Below, one piece after another: positions 27,368-36,031 of a DNA stretch of 64,000 nucleotides; the first letter of the stretch is position 1; every line of letters begins with the position of its first letter. Source of the DNA: VXNF01 sp964291305 (GTDB taxonomy: Bacteria > Actinomycetota > Acidimicrobiia > Acidimicrobiales > CATQHL01); the NCBI GenBank assembly GCA_964291305.2, contig OZ219783.1, positions 992,001 through 1,056,000 of the forward strand. The letters run 5' to 3'. The notes beneath the pieces were generated by a model that was given only the letters and a program-made list of their open reading frames with translations, was not told the DNA's origin and did not search any database. Made by a program: the position numbers and the translations under genes.

Positions 27368-30300
27368 TTAGCGCTGCTTTTCGCTAATGCGTTTGATGGC
27401 TTCGGAGAGCTGAAACCTGATGGCGTCGGGGTCGTCGACTACCGCGTACGCCCAAATGCGAAGGTGGTCGGACAGGTCGGGGGTTCCCGCGATCGAGGGG
27501 ACCCAGTGATTCTCCGCGTACTCAGCGGCGATCTTGGCCTTGTCGTCCCAAACGCCTTTGCACTCCACGATCAGGTTGGTGCCACAGTCCAGAACTGCGA
27601 CGAAATCGGGTTCGTAGCGTGCCCAGGCTCCGTCTCGCCAGTAAGGGATTGTCCAGCCCAGCTGGAAGTTGCGTACCCAGCGCACCACCCGTGGGTCTTC
27701 CTCCAGCGCGCCAGCGGTGTCGCACTCCAACCGGGAGTGGCAGGCCGCGTGCGACAGCTCCGACTTGCTTGGCTCCGCCAATATGTGAGACAAAGTGGTC
27801 TCGAAGTCCACGCCACCAGTGTCCTGAAGCGGCGGCTTAGCAAGTCGGGCGCGGCGAGCCGAATCTACAGTGCGGAAATCACAAGCCTCGAGTATCGCAT
27901 CGACGGCGGCCCGGAGATGGTCCTGGTTGGCTAACAGCTGTTTCAAGCCGTCGTCGCCCAAGCCCACATTGGGGTGAGAAGCCCATTCTTCGACCGCTTT
28001 CACCGCCGAACGGAAAAGCGAACTACGGCCCTTTCCTAGAGAGCTAGGCTCTCTTTCTGCAGATTTCGAAATCTTTGAATGGGGGGGGGGGGTAGCTATT
28101 TCCCTCACTAGCGCTTCCGCTACCTTTAGGAGGGCAGTTCTGTCACGCAAGTCATCGTGCGTCCGCGCAATGATCTTGTCTTCGCCGGCTACCCCTTGGC
28201 TGAGAGCCATAGTCGGCGTGCTCGACTTCCCCGGCGACCACTTGCCCACCTTCTCCCCGCAAAGGTCGAAGTGGTCCTGTGCTGCGGTGTAGAAGTAGTC
28301 TACTACTTGGGGCCAAACAACTCTTAGCTGCTGGCGCCCGTCCACGGTTGTTACCCGGGTGCGCGGTTTCGGACTTGGAGGCACCGATTCGGGCTGTTCC
28401 ATGTCGGGCATGAACTCGAACGGCACCCCTAACACGTCGGCGTACTCGGCCTCTAGTAGCGGCTTTCCTCCGGCTTCGGGTTGGCGGAAAGCGTCGTAGG
28501 AAGTACGCCGCAAGGCTCGTCCGGTGACCTGCTCGCACAGCAACTGAGTGCCGAACGCTCTGAAGCCGACGATGTGGGTAACCGTGCGGGCATCCCACCC
28601 TTCGGTCAACATGCTCACCGAAACCACGCAGCGCACCTGAGCGCCCGCCTTGCCCGGCTTGCCGACCGTGTTCAGCATCTCGCGGATCACCTCTTCGGCT
28701 TCGGTCTTACCGCCGAGGTTGGCCTGGGCGATCAGCATTTTCTTCAACGGTTCGGGGATAACGTCGGCCCCGCCGATCTTGCTGTGCACCAGCAGCGTGC
28801 GCGGCTCCGAGTGCCATTCACCTTTGTCATTGAGGTTGGAAAGTTCTGGGAAAGGCCCTGGAACGAACGAACCATCATCGTTTAGGTAGCCGGAAAGAAA
28901 CCGCCAAAGCGCGGTGGCATTTTGGATGTTGTTGGCTACGAAGATAATCACCGGCGGCGTCGGTTGCGGCGGCCTGTCGGGCTCTAGCGGGTCGGTTTCC
29001 TCGCCTTGCCAAACGCGTAGTTTCCGTGCCCAATCGGCCACTACAGCTCCGATGGCTCCTTGTAACGGCTCTGGCAGGTTGGGTGTGCGACCGGAGATTT
29101 CTGAGTTGTTGAGGTAGCTTTTCAGGTTCTTGGGATTGGTGTTGTGGTACAGCTTCCGCCAGACGGTTTCGTCACGGTTGCTGTCGTCGTCTATCGGCAC
29201 CCTCGGCACCTTTACCAGCCCCGATTCGATGGCGTCCATCAAGCCAAAATCCGACGACACCCATTGAAACTGTTCAGGCTCGGACTTGCGCGCCTGGTCG
29301 ATCCACAATGGGGTAGCCGAGAAGTCGTATACCGGACACTCTTGGCCGTGCTCGCCGGTCGCGCCTAGCAGCCCTTCGTCGCGCATCGCCCGGATGGTGT
29401 TGAACCACACCGCCGCCCTCTCGTCCTCGTCTTTATCTGCTCTGGCGCGTTTAGCGGTTTGCTGTTCGGGGGGCAGATAGCAGTGGTGAGCTTCGTCGTT
29501 GATTACGCAGATTGGTCCGCTGCCGTCGGTGATGTCGCCGAGCACTCGCCGCACCGTCGCTGCCCACGACTCGGTGGTTTCTCCTTTGAGGTTGCCTAGC
29601 AGCTTGCGAGCCTGTGAGTCCTCCACCAGATCCTTACGAGTGAACGCCTGATAGTTCACCACCCGAACCCGCGCCCGGTTCAACAGAGGCCTTAGATCAT
29701 GCGGCACTAGGCCCATCTCGTCGTAAACGTTGTCCTCGCTCGATGGGATCAGCACCCCCAGGCGTTCACGCACCGTATGGCCAGGGGCGAACACGGCGAA
29801 CCGGTCTGTGTGCATCACGTTGCGGGTGCGCCGCGACCGCGCTGAGTTGAGGGTCTGCCATGCGATCAGCATCCCCATCACCGCCGTCTTGCCGGTGCCG
29901 GTGGCCATTTTGGCGCACAGCCGCACGATCCCGTCGTTGCGTTTCCGGGCCTCTTGCTCCAGCTCCCGGCGGAGTGGGTTGGAGCGGGTCACCACCTCCC
30001 GCAGCCAGATGAAGGTCTCTATGGCCTCAACCTGAGCGAAAAATGGGCGCAGACGTGTCGCTTGCGGGTCGGTCCAGTGCCACAACAAGCGCCGGCTGGT
30101 GGCACTAGCCCCTCGGTAGCCGCTGTCCCGCCAAATGGTCACCTGTTTGCGGATATCTACGACTGCGACGTTCGTTCGCCGGTCGCCGAGACTCAACTGG
30201 CCTTGCTGCGAGTTCTGCTTCTGATCATCAGGCACGCTGATCCGCAGCGGATCCCGCCTGCCGACTATCGGCGCTTTCCCACGCTCAGCTCGGCCAGAGC

Positions 30301-30385
30301 CGTCCAACTGCCAATGACGGTCGGGAGGGTCATAAGGAGAGCAAAGAACCGGGTCCAGCGCGGGATCGAAGGGCGGTCCGTCCAA
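27368..30385 (-). CDS. res: Type III-like restriction subunit (Res), DEAD/DEAH helicase-nuclease
   Basis: 1005-residue ATP-dependent restriction subunit. Walker A is MATGTGKTAVM (residues 160-170), the DEAH box is VINDEAHHCYL (about 295) and the late helicase motif is LCEQVTGRALRRTS. The C-terminal PD-ExK nuclease core is RYEPDFVAVLDCG then VECKG (about residue 937). The TTG at 30385 is chosen because PFDPALDPVLCSPYDPPDRHW is the conserved family beginning. A 12-C run (coding strand) at about residues 765-769 separates helicase and nuclease and is in frame here. mod follows 5 bp downstream. Confidence 0.88.
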   Translation of the reverse strand: MDGPPFDPALDPVLCSPYDPPDRHWQLDGSGRAERGKAPIVGRRDPLRISVPDDQKQNSQQGQLSLGDRRTNVAVVDIRKQVTIWRDSGYRGASATSRRLLWHWTDPQATRLRPFFAQVEAIETFIWLREVVTRSNPLRRELEQEARKRNDGIVRLCAKMATGTGKTAVMGMLIAWQTLNSARSRRTRNVMHTDRFAVFAPGHTVRERLGVLIPSSEDNVYDEMGLVPHDLRPLLNRARVRVVNYQAFTRKDLVEDSQARKLLGNLKGETTESWAATVRRVLGDITDGSGPICVINDEAHHCYLPPEQQTAKRARADKDEDERAAVWFNTIRAMRDEGLLGATGEHGQECPVYDFSATPLWIDQARKSEPEQFQWVSSDFGLMDAIESGLVKVPRVPIDDDSNRDETVWRKLYHNTNPKNLKSYLNNSEISGRTPNLPEPLQGAIGAVVADWARKLRVWQGEETDPLEPDRPPQPTPPVIIFVANNIQNATALWRFLSGYLNDDGSFVPGPFPELSNLNDKGEWHSEPRTLLVHSKIGGADVIPEPLKKMLIAQANLGGKTEAEEVIREMLNTVGKPGKAGAQVRCVVSVSMLTEGWDARTVTHIVGFRAFGTQLLCEQVTGRALRRTSYDAFRQPEAGGKPLLEAEYADVLGVPFEFMPDMEQPESVPPSPKPRTRVTTVDGRQQLRVVWPQVVDYFYTAAQDHFDLCGEKVGKWSPGKSSTPTMALSQGVAGEDKIIARTHDDLRDRTALLKVAEALVREIATPPPHSKISKSAEREPSSLGKGRSSLFRSAVKAVEEWASHPNVGLGDDGLKQLLANQDHLRAAVDAILEACDFRTVDSARRARLAKPPLQDTGGVDFETTLSHILAEPSKSELSHAACHSRLECDTAGALEEDPRVVRWVRNFQLGWTIPYWRDGAWARYEPDFVAVLDCGTNLIVECKGVWDDKAKIAAEYAENHWVPSIAGTPDLSDHLRIWAYAVVDDPDAIRFQLSEAIKRISEKQR
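28081..28092 (-). repeat. Poly-C run of 12 inside res
   Basis: Twelve G on the plus strand, read as ACC CCC CCC CCC C in res, encode Thr-Pro-Pro-Pro-His. Gain or loss of one base would shift the frame and remove the nuclease domain. Confidence 0.9.
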
Positions 30386-30390
30386 GACCG

Positions 30391-30470
30391 ACAGCTTATG
30401 CTGGCGAGCGTCAGCTTATGTCGGCTAGCGCCAGCTTATGCCATCGAGCGCCAGCTTGTGTCGGCTAGCG
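30391..30470 (+). repeat. Four tandem 20-bp repeats upstream of res
   Basis: Four contiguous 20-bp units start at 30391, 30411, 30431 and 30451. The second unit reads TCAGCTTATGTCGGCTAGCG and the others differ at a few positions. They end 6 bases from the res start, in the gap divergent to the gene at 30524. The placement suggests regulator-binding iterons or a variable promoter spacer. Confidence 0.85.
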
Positions 30471-30523
30471 CCTAGCGGCCGAGCAGGGCTGGTAACGACC
30501 GTGAACGCAATAGCTCGGATCAT

Positions 30524-31051
30524 GTGAGAATCCCGTGCGTGGGCGGCTGCGTGTCTGAAGCCGGCGCGGCGGGCTGCGATAGCCTCGATGCCGTGGCCGC
30601 TTCACCAGCCGAATTAGCCAGATTGTCGTCACCTCCGCCGCCCGGGCTTGCTGCCACGATTAGGCCGACGAATCGTCCACGCTTTCCCACGGTTGGCGGG
30701 GTGCTAGCGGGATTAGCCCATGACAAGCGCCCACGGCGGGATCGCTGCATGCTTGAGTTCATCAAGTGCTGGAACGCCTGGCCGCAGCATCGTGAGGAGA
30801 TGCTCTCGATCTCTGGCCCGTTGCTCGGTGAGCCGTTTGACGTGGCGGCGGTATGCACGGTTGTGCATGCGCTATGCGAACGCGACGGTTTAGATATTCC
30901 ACCGTGGGTAGACGGCGCAGGGATTACCCCGCCGCGGACTATCTCAGGTGATGGCATCAACGACGCCTTCGCGCGGTATGTGGTTTCCCAAGCTCCTCCG
31001 TCATGCGAGTTGTACGGCGTGTTCTTTGAACGCGCGACGTTAGACCTTTGA
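30524..31051 (+). CDS. Hypothetical protein coupled to a nucleotidyltransferase (putative antitoxin)
   Basis: 175 residues from a GTG at 30524; the ATG at 30750 (MLEFIKCWNAW) is an alternative. The first ~60 residues are low complexity. The conserved-looking part runs from CMLEFIKCWNAWPQHREEM through VVHALCERDGLDIPPWV to the end CELYGVFFERATLDL. It overlaps the next gene by 4 bp (TTGA). I do not recognise a named domain. Tight coupling to a DUF6036-type nucleotidyltransferase suggests an antitoxin or partner role; that is inference. Confidence 0.55.
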   Translation: MRIPCVGGCVSEAGAAGCDSLDAVAASPAELARLSSPPPPGLAATIRPTNRPRFPTVGGVLAGLAHDKRPRRDRCMLEFIKCWNAWPQHREEMLSISGPLLGEPFDVAAVCTVVHALCERDGLDIPPWVDGAGITPPRTISGDGINDAFARYVVSQAPPSCELYGVFFERATLDL

Positions 31052-31656
31052 GCGCCCTTACATCAGCCGCGGCTGCTGAAGACCGTGCGCTTTTCGCCGC
31101 AGATTTCTTGGTGCTGTACGCCGCGTTAGACGCAGAACTGCCCGAGGGCGAAAAGACCAAAGTGCTAGCAGTCGGCGGGGCGGCTATTATCGGTCAATGG
31201 GATCACCGCGGCAGCGGCGATGTCGATATTGTCTCGAAGTCTTTGACGCCAGTTGTGCAAGACGCTGTAGCTCGGGTCGGGCGACAGTACGGTCTCCGTC
31301 CAGACTGGCTCAACGACGCCGCAAAAGTCTCCGCGCCCAACCTGCCGGCAAATCCGACATGCCTTTATGCAGGCGACCGTTTTGAGGTCTACATCCCGGA
31401 CAACGAGTACTTGTTGGTGTCGAAGCTGTTTGCCGCAAGAGCAGTTGACGCCGAAGACGCGTATCTCCTAGCCCAAGCCACCGGGAAGGTCACCGCTGAG
31501 GACTTGATGGACTCGCTCCAGCGTGGTTACCCAAAGAGGCTCTTGACGCCCAAGCACCAGTACTTCGCCGAATCTATAGCCGCGAAACTAGCGAAAGCTC
31601 CGCCGAATCCGCCATCCCCCGATCTTGCGGAGCCCGCAGACCCCGGAGTCCACTGA
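31048..31656 (+). CDS. DUF6036-type nucleotidyltransferase-fold protein (putative toxin)
   Basis: 202 residues from a TTG overlapping the upstream stop by 4 bp. The polymerase-beta-type core is KVLAVGGAAIIGQW followed by GSGDVDIVSK with the paired aspartates, then FEVYIPDNEYLLVSKLFAAR typical of DUF6036/AbiEii-like proteins. Such proteins usually sit in two-gene modules with a small partner and are treated as toxin-antitoxin or abortive-infection systems. The toxic activity is inferred from the family and arrangement. Confidence 0.7.
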   Translation: MSALTSAAAAEDRALFAADFLVLYAALDAELPEGEKTKVLAVGGAAIIGQWDHRGSGDVDIVSKSLTPVVQDAVARVGRQYGLRPDWLNDAAKVSAPNLPANPTCLYAGDRFEVYIPDNEYLLVSKLFAARAVDAEDAYLLAQATGKVTAEDLMDSLQRGYPKRLLTPKHQYFAESIAAKLAKAPPNPPSPDLAEPADPGVH

Positions 31657-31981
31657 GCAGGCATTGCGAGATCCGCCACTGTGGATCTAGCCAGCCTGAC
31701 CAGCGGGATCGTTGAGCTGTTGCCCCCTGAGCGGAAGTTGCAAGATCAGCCACCGCTTGGGGCGTCCACGCCGGCGAAGACATCCTCCTCCTGTCGCCCC
31801 TTGAGCGGGCATTGCGAGATTCGCCACGTGCTGCTGCGATGTTGCGTGCTGTCGCTTCCAGCTCCTTTGTCCCCTGAGCCGAAGTTGCGAGATCCGTCAC
31901 TGTTGTATGCCTGTCGCTGGATGAGTCGAGCGAGGTTCGATTTCTTTGAGCGGAAGTTGCGAGATCCGTCACTGTTGTATG
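31654..31981 (+). repeat. Five direct repeats with 72-74 bp period
   Basis: A ~26-base core resembling TGAGCGGAAGTTGCGAGATC plus CGTCAC occurs at 31654, 31728, 31802, 31875 and 31947, separated by ~46 bases of mostly different sequence. The last two units also share the next ~10 bases and a GGTTCGATTT stretch. Read on the minus strand the cores give TVTDLATSAQ-like peptides. A degenerate sixth core lies near 33757-33785. The 31657-32168 gap holds no gene I can support. Confidence 0.8.
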
Positions 31982-32168
31982 CGACAAAGCGATTAGGTTC
32001 GATTTGTTTCTTCTAAATTAGGTATAAATGTTGTGTTTTTGTGTGTTGGTTGGATAAACTCTTTGGTACCGGTCGCTGATCCTGGTGTTGTGGGGTTGGT
32101 GTTGTTTGATCGGCTTGTCGGCTCGGCCGACCGAAAAGCCACGGTTCACGCTGATGTTGAGGGGGTGA

Positions 32169-33200
32169 ATGATGACTATTGCGACTCTTTTCGACGACCC
32201 GGATGTTGGGGTTGCTACTGAGCCCGACGGCGCTGCTTCTGGGCTCGCCGCCAGGGGTGCTGCTTGGCACAACGGCACCACCGCTTCTGGGGCCGATGGC
32301 GCTGCTGTCTTTGAGTCTGCTGGGGCCGCCGGGGTTGCCGGCACCGCTGTTGGTGTTGGCGCTGCTGGTGGGTTTGTGCGCGGCGGCGGGTTGGGTGTTG
32401 ATCTTTTGGTCGAGTTGTTGGTTTCTGATCCGGTTGTTCGGGATTTGGGGGATCGGGAGTTGGAGGCTCGGTTGGTGCTGTTCGGCAAGTGCGAATCGCG
32501 TCTTGCCGCGTTGAAAGCCGAAACAGTCGCAGAGGTGACCCGGCGTAGGGGCTCGGGTCATGCGGCTGATGTGCTGCGCGACAGTTTGAGGCAGTCACGC
32601 GGCCGGGCTAAGCAAGATGTGCAGTTGGCTGAGCAGTTGAGCCGGACGCCTGGGACAGCCGACGCGTTGCGGTCGGGGTCTATCACTGCGAAGCAGGCCA
32701 AGATGATCGCCGAAGCCGTAGAACAAGCCCCATCTGGTGATTCGGGCGGGGAGGCCGGGTTGCTGGATGCTGCGGGGCGGGAGTCTGAGGACCTTTTCGC
32801 TCGCACTGTCCGCGATTACATGAACGAACAGACCCGCGACGATTTGGGGGAGCGGCGGGCGCGCCAGCGGGAGCGGCGCTATTTGAATATCAAGCAGGAA
32901 CCCGATGGGATGTTCTCTCTAATGGGCCGGTTTGATCCGGTGGCGGGTAGTCGCATCGAGACCGCGCTTACTGCTACGGCGAACCGGCTGTTTCATGCTG
33001 AGGATGCTAAGAGCCGGCTTTCTTCAGGCCAGCGCATGGCTGACGCTCTCGAACAGCTCGTCACGAACAGCGGTGGTGCTGGTAAGACTGCGGGTAAGGC
33101 TCAAGGTGTGGACCTGCTAGTCGTCGCCGACTACGACACCATTGCGGGCCAACTGCGTGATGCTCGCCTTGTTGATGCGAGGCGTTCGACGGCGCGCTAA
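32169..33200 (+). pseudogene. DUF222/HNH (13E12-type) protein, N-terminal part, interrupted copy
   Basis: First copy of a DUF222-HNH gene, 343 residues to a premature TAA. After ATGATG with GAGGGGG upstream, a Gly/Ala-rich start leads into the DUF222 domain (LFGKCESRLAALKAETVAE, QSRGRAKQDVQLAEQLSRTP, KQAKMIAEAVEQAP, GMFSLMGRFDPVAGSRIETA). The stop lies in an in-frame 72-bp tandem duplication (33141/33213); the same frame resumes afterwards and reaches the HNH domain. The intact paralogue is at 44898-46325. A nuclease role is inferred from the HNH part; 13E12-type elements are dispersed repeats in actinobacteria. Confidence 0.8.
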
Positions 33201-33248
33201 TCAGCGAATGGTATTGCGGGCCAGCTGCGTGATGCTCGCCTTGTTGAT
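33141..33248 (+). repeat. 72-bp in-frame tandem duplication that carries a stop
   Basis: The 36-base stretch starting ATTGCGGGCCAACTGCG at 33141 recurs at 33213 with one mismatch. Between the copies are ~36 bases that include TAA at 33198. The period of 72 keeps the frame, so the stop is the only lesion. Confidence 0.85.
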
Positions 33249-33722
33249 GGCACTCCGCTGTCGGTCGAGGAGCTGCTAGGGCTGGCGTGCGACGCGAGAA
33301 TCTTGCCGGCTGTGTCCAAGGGTAAGAGTGAGCCTTTGTGGCTCGGTCGGGGGAGACGCCACGCCAGCGTTCGCCAGCGGGCGGTGTTGGCTGTGCGGGA
33401 TAAGGGTTGTGTGTGTTGCGGGGCTTCGGCTAACTGGTGCCAAGCACACCACATTGTGCACTGGGAGCACGGGGGCAAAACCGACCTCGAGAACCTCTGC
33501 CTGCTGTGCAGCTACTGCCACCATCATTTGGTTCACACCAAAGGCGCCCAAGTCGTCCGAAACGTCGACGGCAAATACACCCTCCAACATCCAGACCAGC
33601 GGGGGAGCACCCCACCTACACGGCGCAACGCTCGGACCGCCTGCACCCACGGCTTTGCAGCCAGGATCCACATCAACAGCGCTAGCAAACCGCCGACTAT
33701 GAACCCACCCCTACGACGCTGA
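33201..33722 (+). pseudogene. DUF222/HNH copy 1, C-terminal HNH part
   Basis: Continuation of the gene above in the same frame after the TAA. It carries the HNH core: CVCCGASANWCQAHHIVHWE followed by TDLENLCLLCSYCHHHLVH, with the zinc-knuckle cysteines and catalytic histidines intact. It could be translated alone only from an internal GTG at 33303. It aligns to the end of the second copy, including the final PLRR. Confidence 0.8.
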
Positions 33723-33876
33723 AATCAGTCACGCTGGCCCGACCGCCTGCGCGGTTAGTGAGCTGTTGGGAAGATCAGCCATACGACGCTGAAACAACCC
33801 ACCCTCAATCAACTGACAAGCAAACGGGGTCAAGCCCCGTACAGAACGCTGTTACCGCGCCGTCGGTGTCGTTGTC

Positions 33877-33895
33877 ATTAGGAATAGGAACCATT
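33877..33895 (+). promoter_or_regulatory. Candidate Zur operator 1
   Basis: ATTAGGAATAGGAACCATT lies 11 bases before the COG0523 start. It matches operator 2 (40875-40893) at 14 of 19 positions. A Fur/Zur-family gene lies in the same cluster, so Zur is the likely binder. Confidence 0.55.
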
Positions 33896-33906
33896 ATCAT
33901 CGTGGG

Positions 33907-34431
33907 ATGGCTGATGAACGGGTTCCTGTAACTGTGCTGACGGGCTTTCTGGGTGCGGGAAAGACCACGCTGCTGAATCACATCCTCACTGAACAGCACG
34001 GCAAGCGGATAGCTGTGATTGAGAACGAGTTCGGGGAGGTGGGTATCGACGATGCCATCGTGCTCGACGCTGAGGAAGAGATCTTCGAGATGAACAACGG
34101 TTGCATCTGCTGCACTGTGCGAGGCGATCTGATCCGCATCCTAGGCAATCTGATGCGGCGCAGAGACCGGTTCGATCAGATCCTCATTGAGACGACCGGG
34201 CTCGCAGATCCTGCGCCGGTGGCCCAGACGTTCTTCGTTGACGACGAGATGGCTGACCAATCGATCGCTGGGTGGGAGGAGCGGTACGTGTTCCAGGGTG
34301 TCCACATGCTCCTCGGTGGTGAGGCGAACGGGACTTGGGGTGGCGAAGAACGGCGCAATCGCCTCGTGTTCATCGGGCGCAACCTCGACCGGGCTGCGCT
34401 CGAGGAGAGCTTCCGGTCCTGCCTCGTATGA
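33907..34431 (+). CDS. COG0523/CobW-family GTPase, internally deleted
   Basis: 174-residue member of the COG0523 zinc-associated GTPases, normally 320-400 residues. The N-terminal half is intact: LTGFLGAGKTTLLNHIL (Walker A), GEVGIDD, the metal motif NNGCICCTV (residues 65-69) and ETTGLADPAPV. At about residues 117-122 the sequence jumps to the end of the C-terminal domain (RYVFQGVHMLL, NRLVFIGRNLDRAALEESF). The guanine-specificity NKxD segment and most of the C-terminal domain are gone, in frame. It starts 11 bp after operator 1 and overlaps the WD40 gene by 4 bp. Full-length relatives help allocate zinc during starvation; this one may be partly or wholly inactive. Confidence 0.85.
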   Translation: MADERVPVTVLTGFLGAGKTTLLNHILTEQHGKRIAVIENEFGEVGIDDAIVLDAEEEIFEMNNGCICCTVRGDLIRILGNLMRRRDRFDQILIETTGLADPAPVAQTFFVDDEMADQSIAGWEERYVFQGVHMLLGGEANGTWGGEERRNRLVFIGRNLDRAALEESFRSCLV

Positions 34432-35444
34432 CCGACGCCTCGCCCGTCGAACAGTGGCGGGTTGATCTCGAGGACTATGTGGGTGTGCTGGAAGTCGCGC
34501 CGTCGTGTCGGCGGGTGGTGGCCGGGTCGTTGGGCGGCGACGTTGTCCTCATCGACACTGCCGACGCCTCCGCCATGGCGTTGGAACGTCATGAGATGGG
34601 TGCGCTGAGCGCGGCATGGTCGGCTGGTGGGGATCGTGTCGCGGTCGGCGGGCAGGACGGGCAGGTCCGGATCTATGACGAGGCGGGCGCACTTGGTGGG
34701 GTTGTCGTCTTGTCCGTGTGGGTGGCGGCGCTTGCCTGGTCGCCGGAGGCGCCCGTGCTGGCGATCGGCGCCGGTAAGCGTCTGGTCATCGTTGATCTGG
34801 ACGGAGCGATCCTCCATGATTTCGACGACCAGCCATCTACGGTTACGGCGGTTGCGTGGTCTCCGGACGGCACGCTGGTCGGTGCGGCCGCGTACGGGGG
34901 CGTCGGCTGGCACGACGTCGTCGGGGAGCGGACTGGGCGTCGCCGGCGCTTTGACTGGAAGGGTTCGCTGCTCGCTCTGGAACTGTCGCCTGACGGCAAG
35001 TGGGCCTGCGCCGGTGCGCAGGACTCGACCGTCCATTTGTGGAAGCTGTGGAGCGGTCGGGAACTCTCGATGTCCGGCTATCCGTCGAAGATCGAACGAC
35101 TAGCGTTCCGCAAAGACAGCCGTTGGCTCGCAGTTGCCTGCTTCGGTGAGCTCACCGTCTGGGACTTCGGCGGAAGGGGACCCGCCGGCACCGCTCCCGC
35201 CTCAGCGTCCGGCCACGACAAACACATCGAGGATCTAGCCTGGAGCCCATCCGGCGAGTACGTCGCTACCGGGGGAGGCGATGGTCGTACGATTGTCTGG
35301 GGCGCCCCGACGCGTGCGGGTCAAGATCTTTCGCCAGTCACGGCGGTCGAGTCCGATGCATCGACCAGCCGGCTCCGGTGGGTTAGCGAGGCCAACCTCT
35401 TGATCGGGCGGGCAGACGGAAGCGTCGCCAAGCTCGCCATCTGA
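34428..35444 (+). CDS. WD40-repeat beta-propeller protein
   Basis: 338 residues starting at an ATG that overlaps the GTPase stop (ATGA); a longer frame from 34335 is not needed. About seven WD40-like blades are visible, for example LSAAWSAGGDRVAVGGQDGQ, VTAVAWSPDGTLVGAAA, LALELSPDGKWACAGAQDS and DLAWSPSGEYVATGGGDG. No signal peptide is seen, so it is probably cytoplasmic. Translational coupling to the COG0523 gene suggests it works with that protein; its partner is unknown. Confidence 0.8.
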   Translation: MTDASPVEQWRVDLEDYVGVLEVAPSCRRVVAGSLGGDVVLIDTADASAMALERHEMGALSAAWSAGGDRVAVGGQDGQVRIYDEAGALGGVVVLSVWVAALAWSPEAPVLAIGAGKRLVIVDLDGAILHDFDDQPSTVTAVAWSPDGTLVGAAAYGGVGWHDVVGERTGRRRRFDWKGSLLALELSPDGKWACAGAQDSTVHLWKLWSGRELSMSGYPSKIERLAFRKDSRWLAVACFGELTVWDFGGRGPAGTAPASASGHDKHIEDLAWSPSGEYVATGGGDGRTIVWGAPTRAGQDLSPVTAVESDASTSRLRWVSEANLLIGRADGSVAKLAI

Positions 35445-35530
35445 GCGCGGTCGAGCAAGTGCGGTCGAGCGAGGTTCGAACCTGCGGTGTTGAGCCTGAG
35501 GCCAGGCGAGCCACTGGATAGCCTGGCGCG

Positions 35531-35974
35531 ATGGGCCTGCGACTAGCCGATACGCACGAGCTGGTCGCAGCGCGGCTCGGCGAAGCGGGGCGGCTCTACA
35601 CGGCTGGACGCCGCGAGCTGGTTGAGCTTCTGGTGAGGGCCGGCCGGCCCGCTTCGATCCCTGAGGTGCTGGACCTACAACCGACGCTTACCCAGAGTTC
35701 GCTTTACCGCAACATGGCAGACCTCGAGAACGTCGGCGTCGTGCGGCGGGTTGTCGGGGCCGATGAGGCGAGCCGCTACGAGTTCTCGGCAGACATCATC
35801 GGTCACCATCACCACACGATCTGCACAATATGCGGCGTTGTTGAGGACTTTCGCTTAGCGAGAGGGGCTGAAGCCAGCCTTGAGAAGGCGCTCGTGGACA
35901 CGCTTATCGACCTCGGGTTCCAGTCGAATTCGCACCGGCTGGACGTGATCGGGACGTGCGCGAGCTGTAAATAA
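35531..35974 (+). CDS. zur: Fur-family regulator, probable Zur
   Basis: 147-residue Fur-family repressor. The winged helix includes LTQSSLYRNMADLENVGVV. The regulatory histidine cluster is HHHH at 92-95. Two CxxC pairs (C98/C101 and C143/C146) form the structural zinc site. The gene lies 86 bp after the WD40 gene and faces the minus-strand ABC operon. Family and neighbourhood (COG0523, AztD-like chaperone) favour zinc over iron; the metal is an inference. Confidence 0.85.
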   Translation: MGLRLADTHELVAARLGEAGRLYTAGRRELVELLVRAGRPASIPEVLDLQPTLTQSSLYRNMADLENVGVVRRVVGADEASRYEFSADIIGHHHHTICTICGVVEDFRLARGAEASLEKALVDTLIDLGFQSNSHRLDVIGTCASCK

Positions 35975-36031
35975 GCCGAGCCGGGTTCGCCGTTGGGACG
36001 ATTCGTGGGGTCGGTCATCGTTGATCGCTCA

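Noticed and set aside
31654..31981. Possible CRISPR array
   Set aside because: Period is regular but cores are too divergent, gaps are ~46 bases and partly shared, and no cas gene lies in the window.
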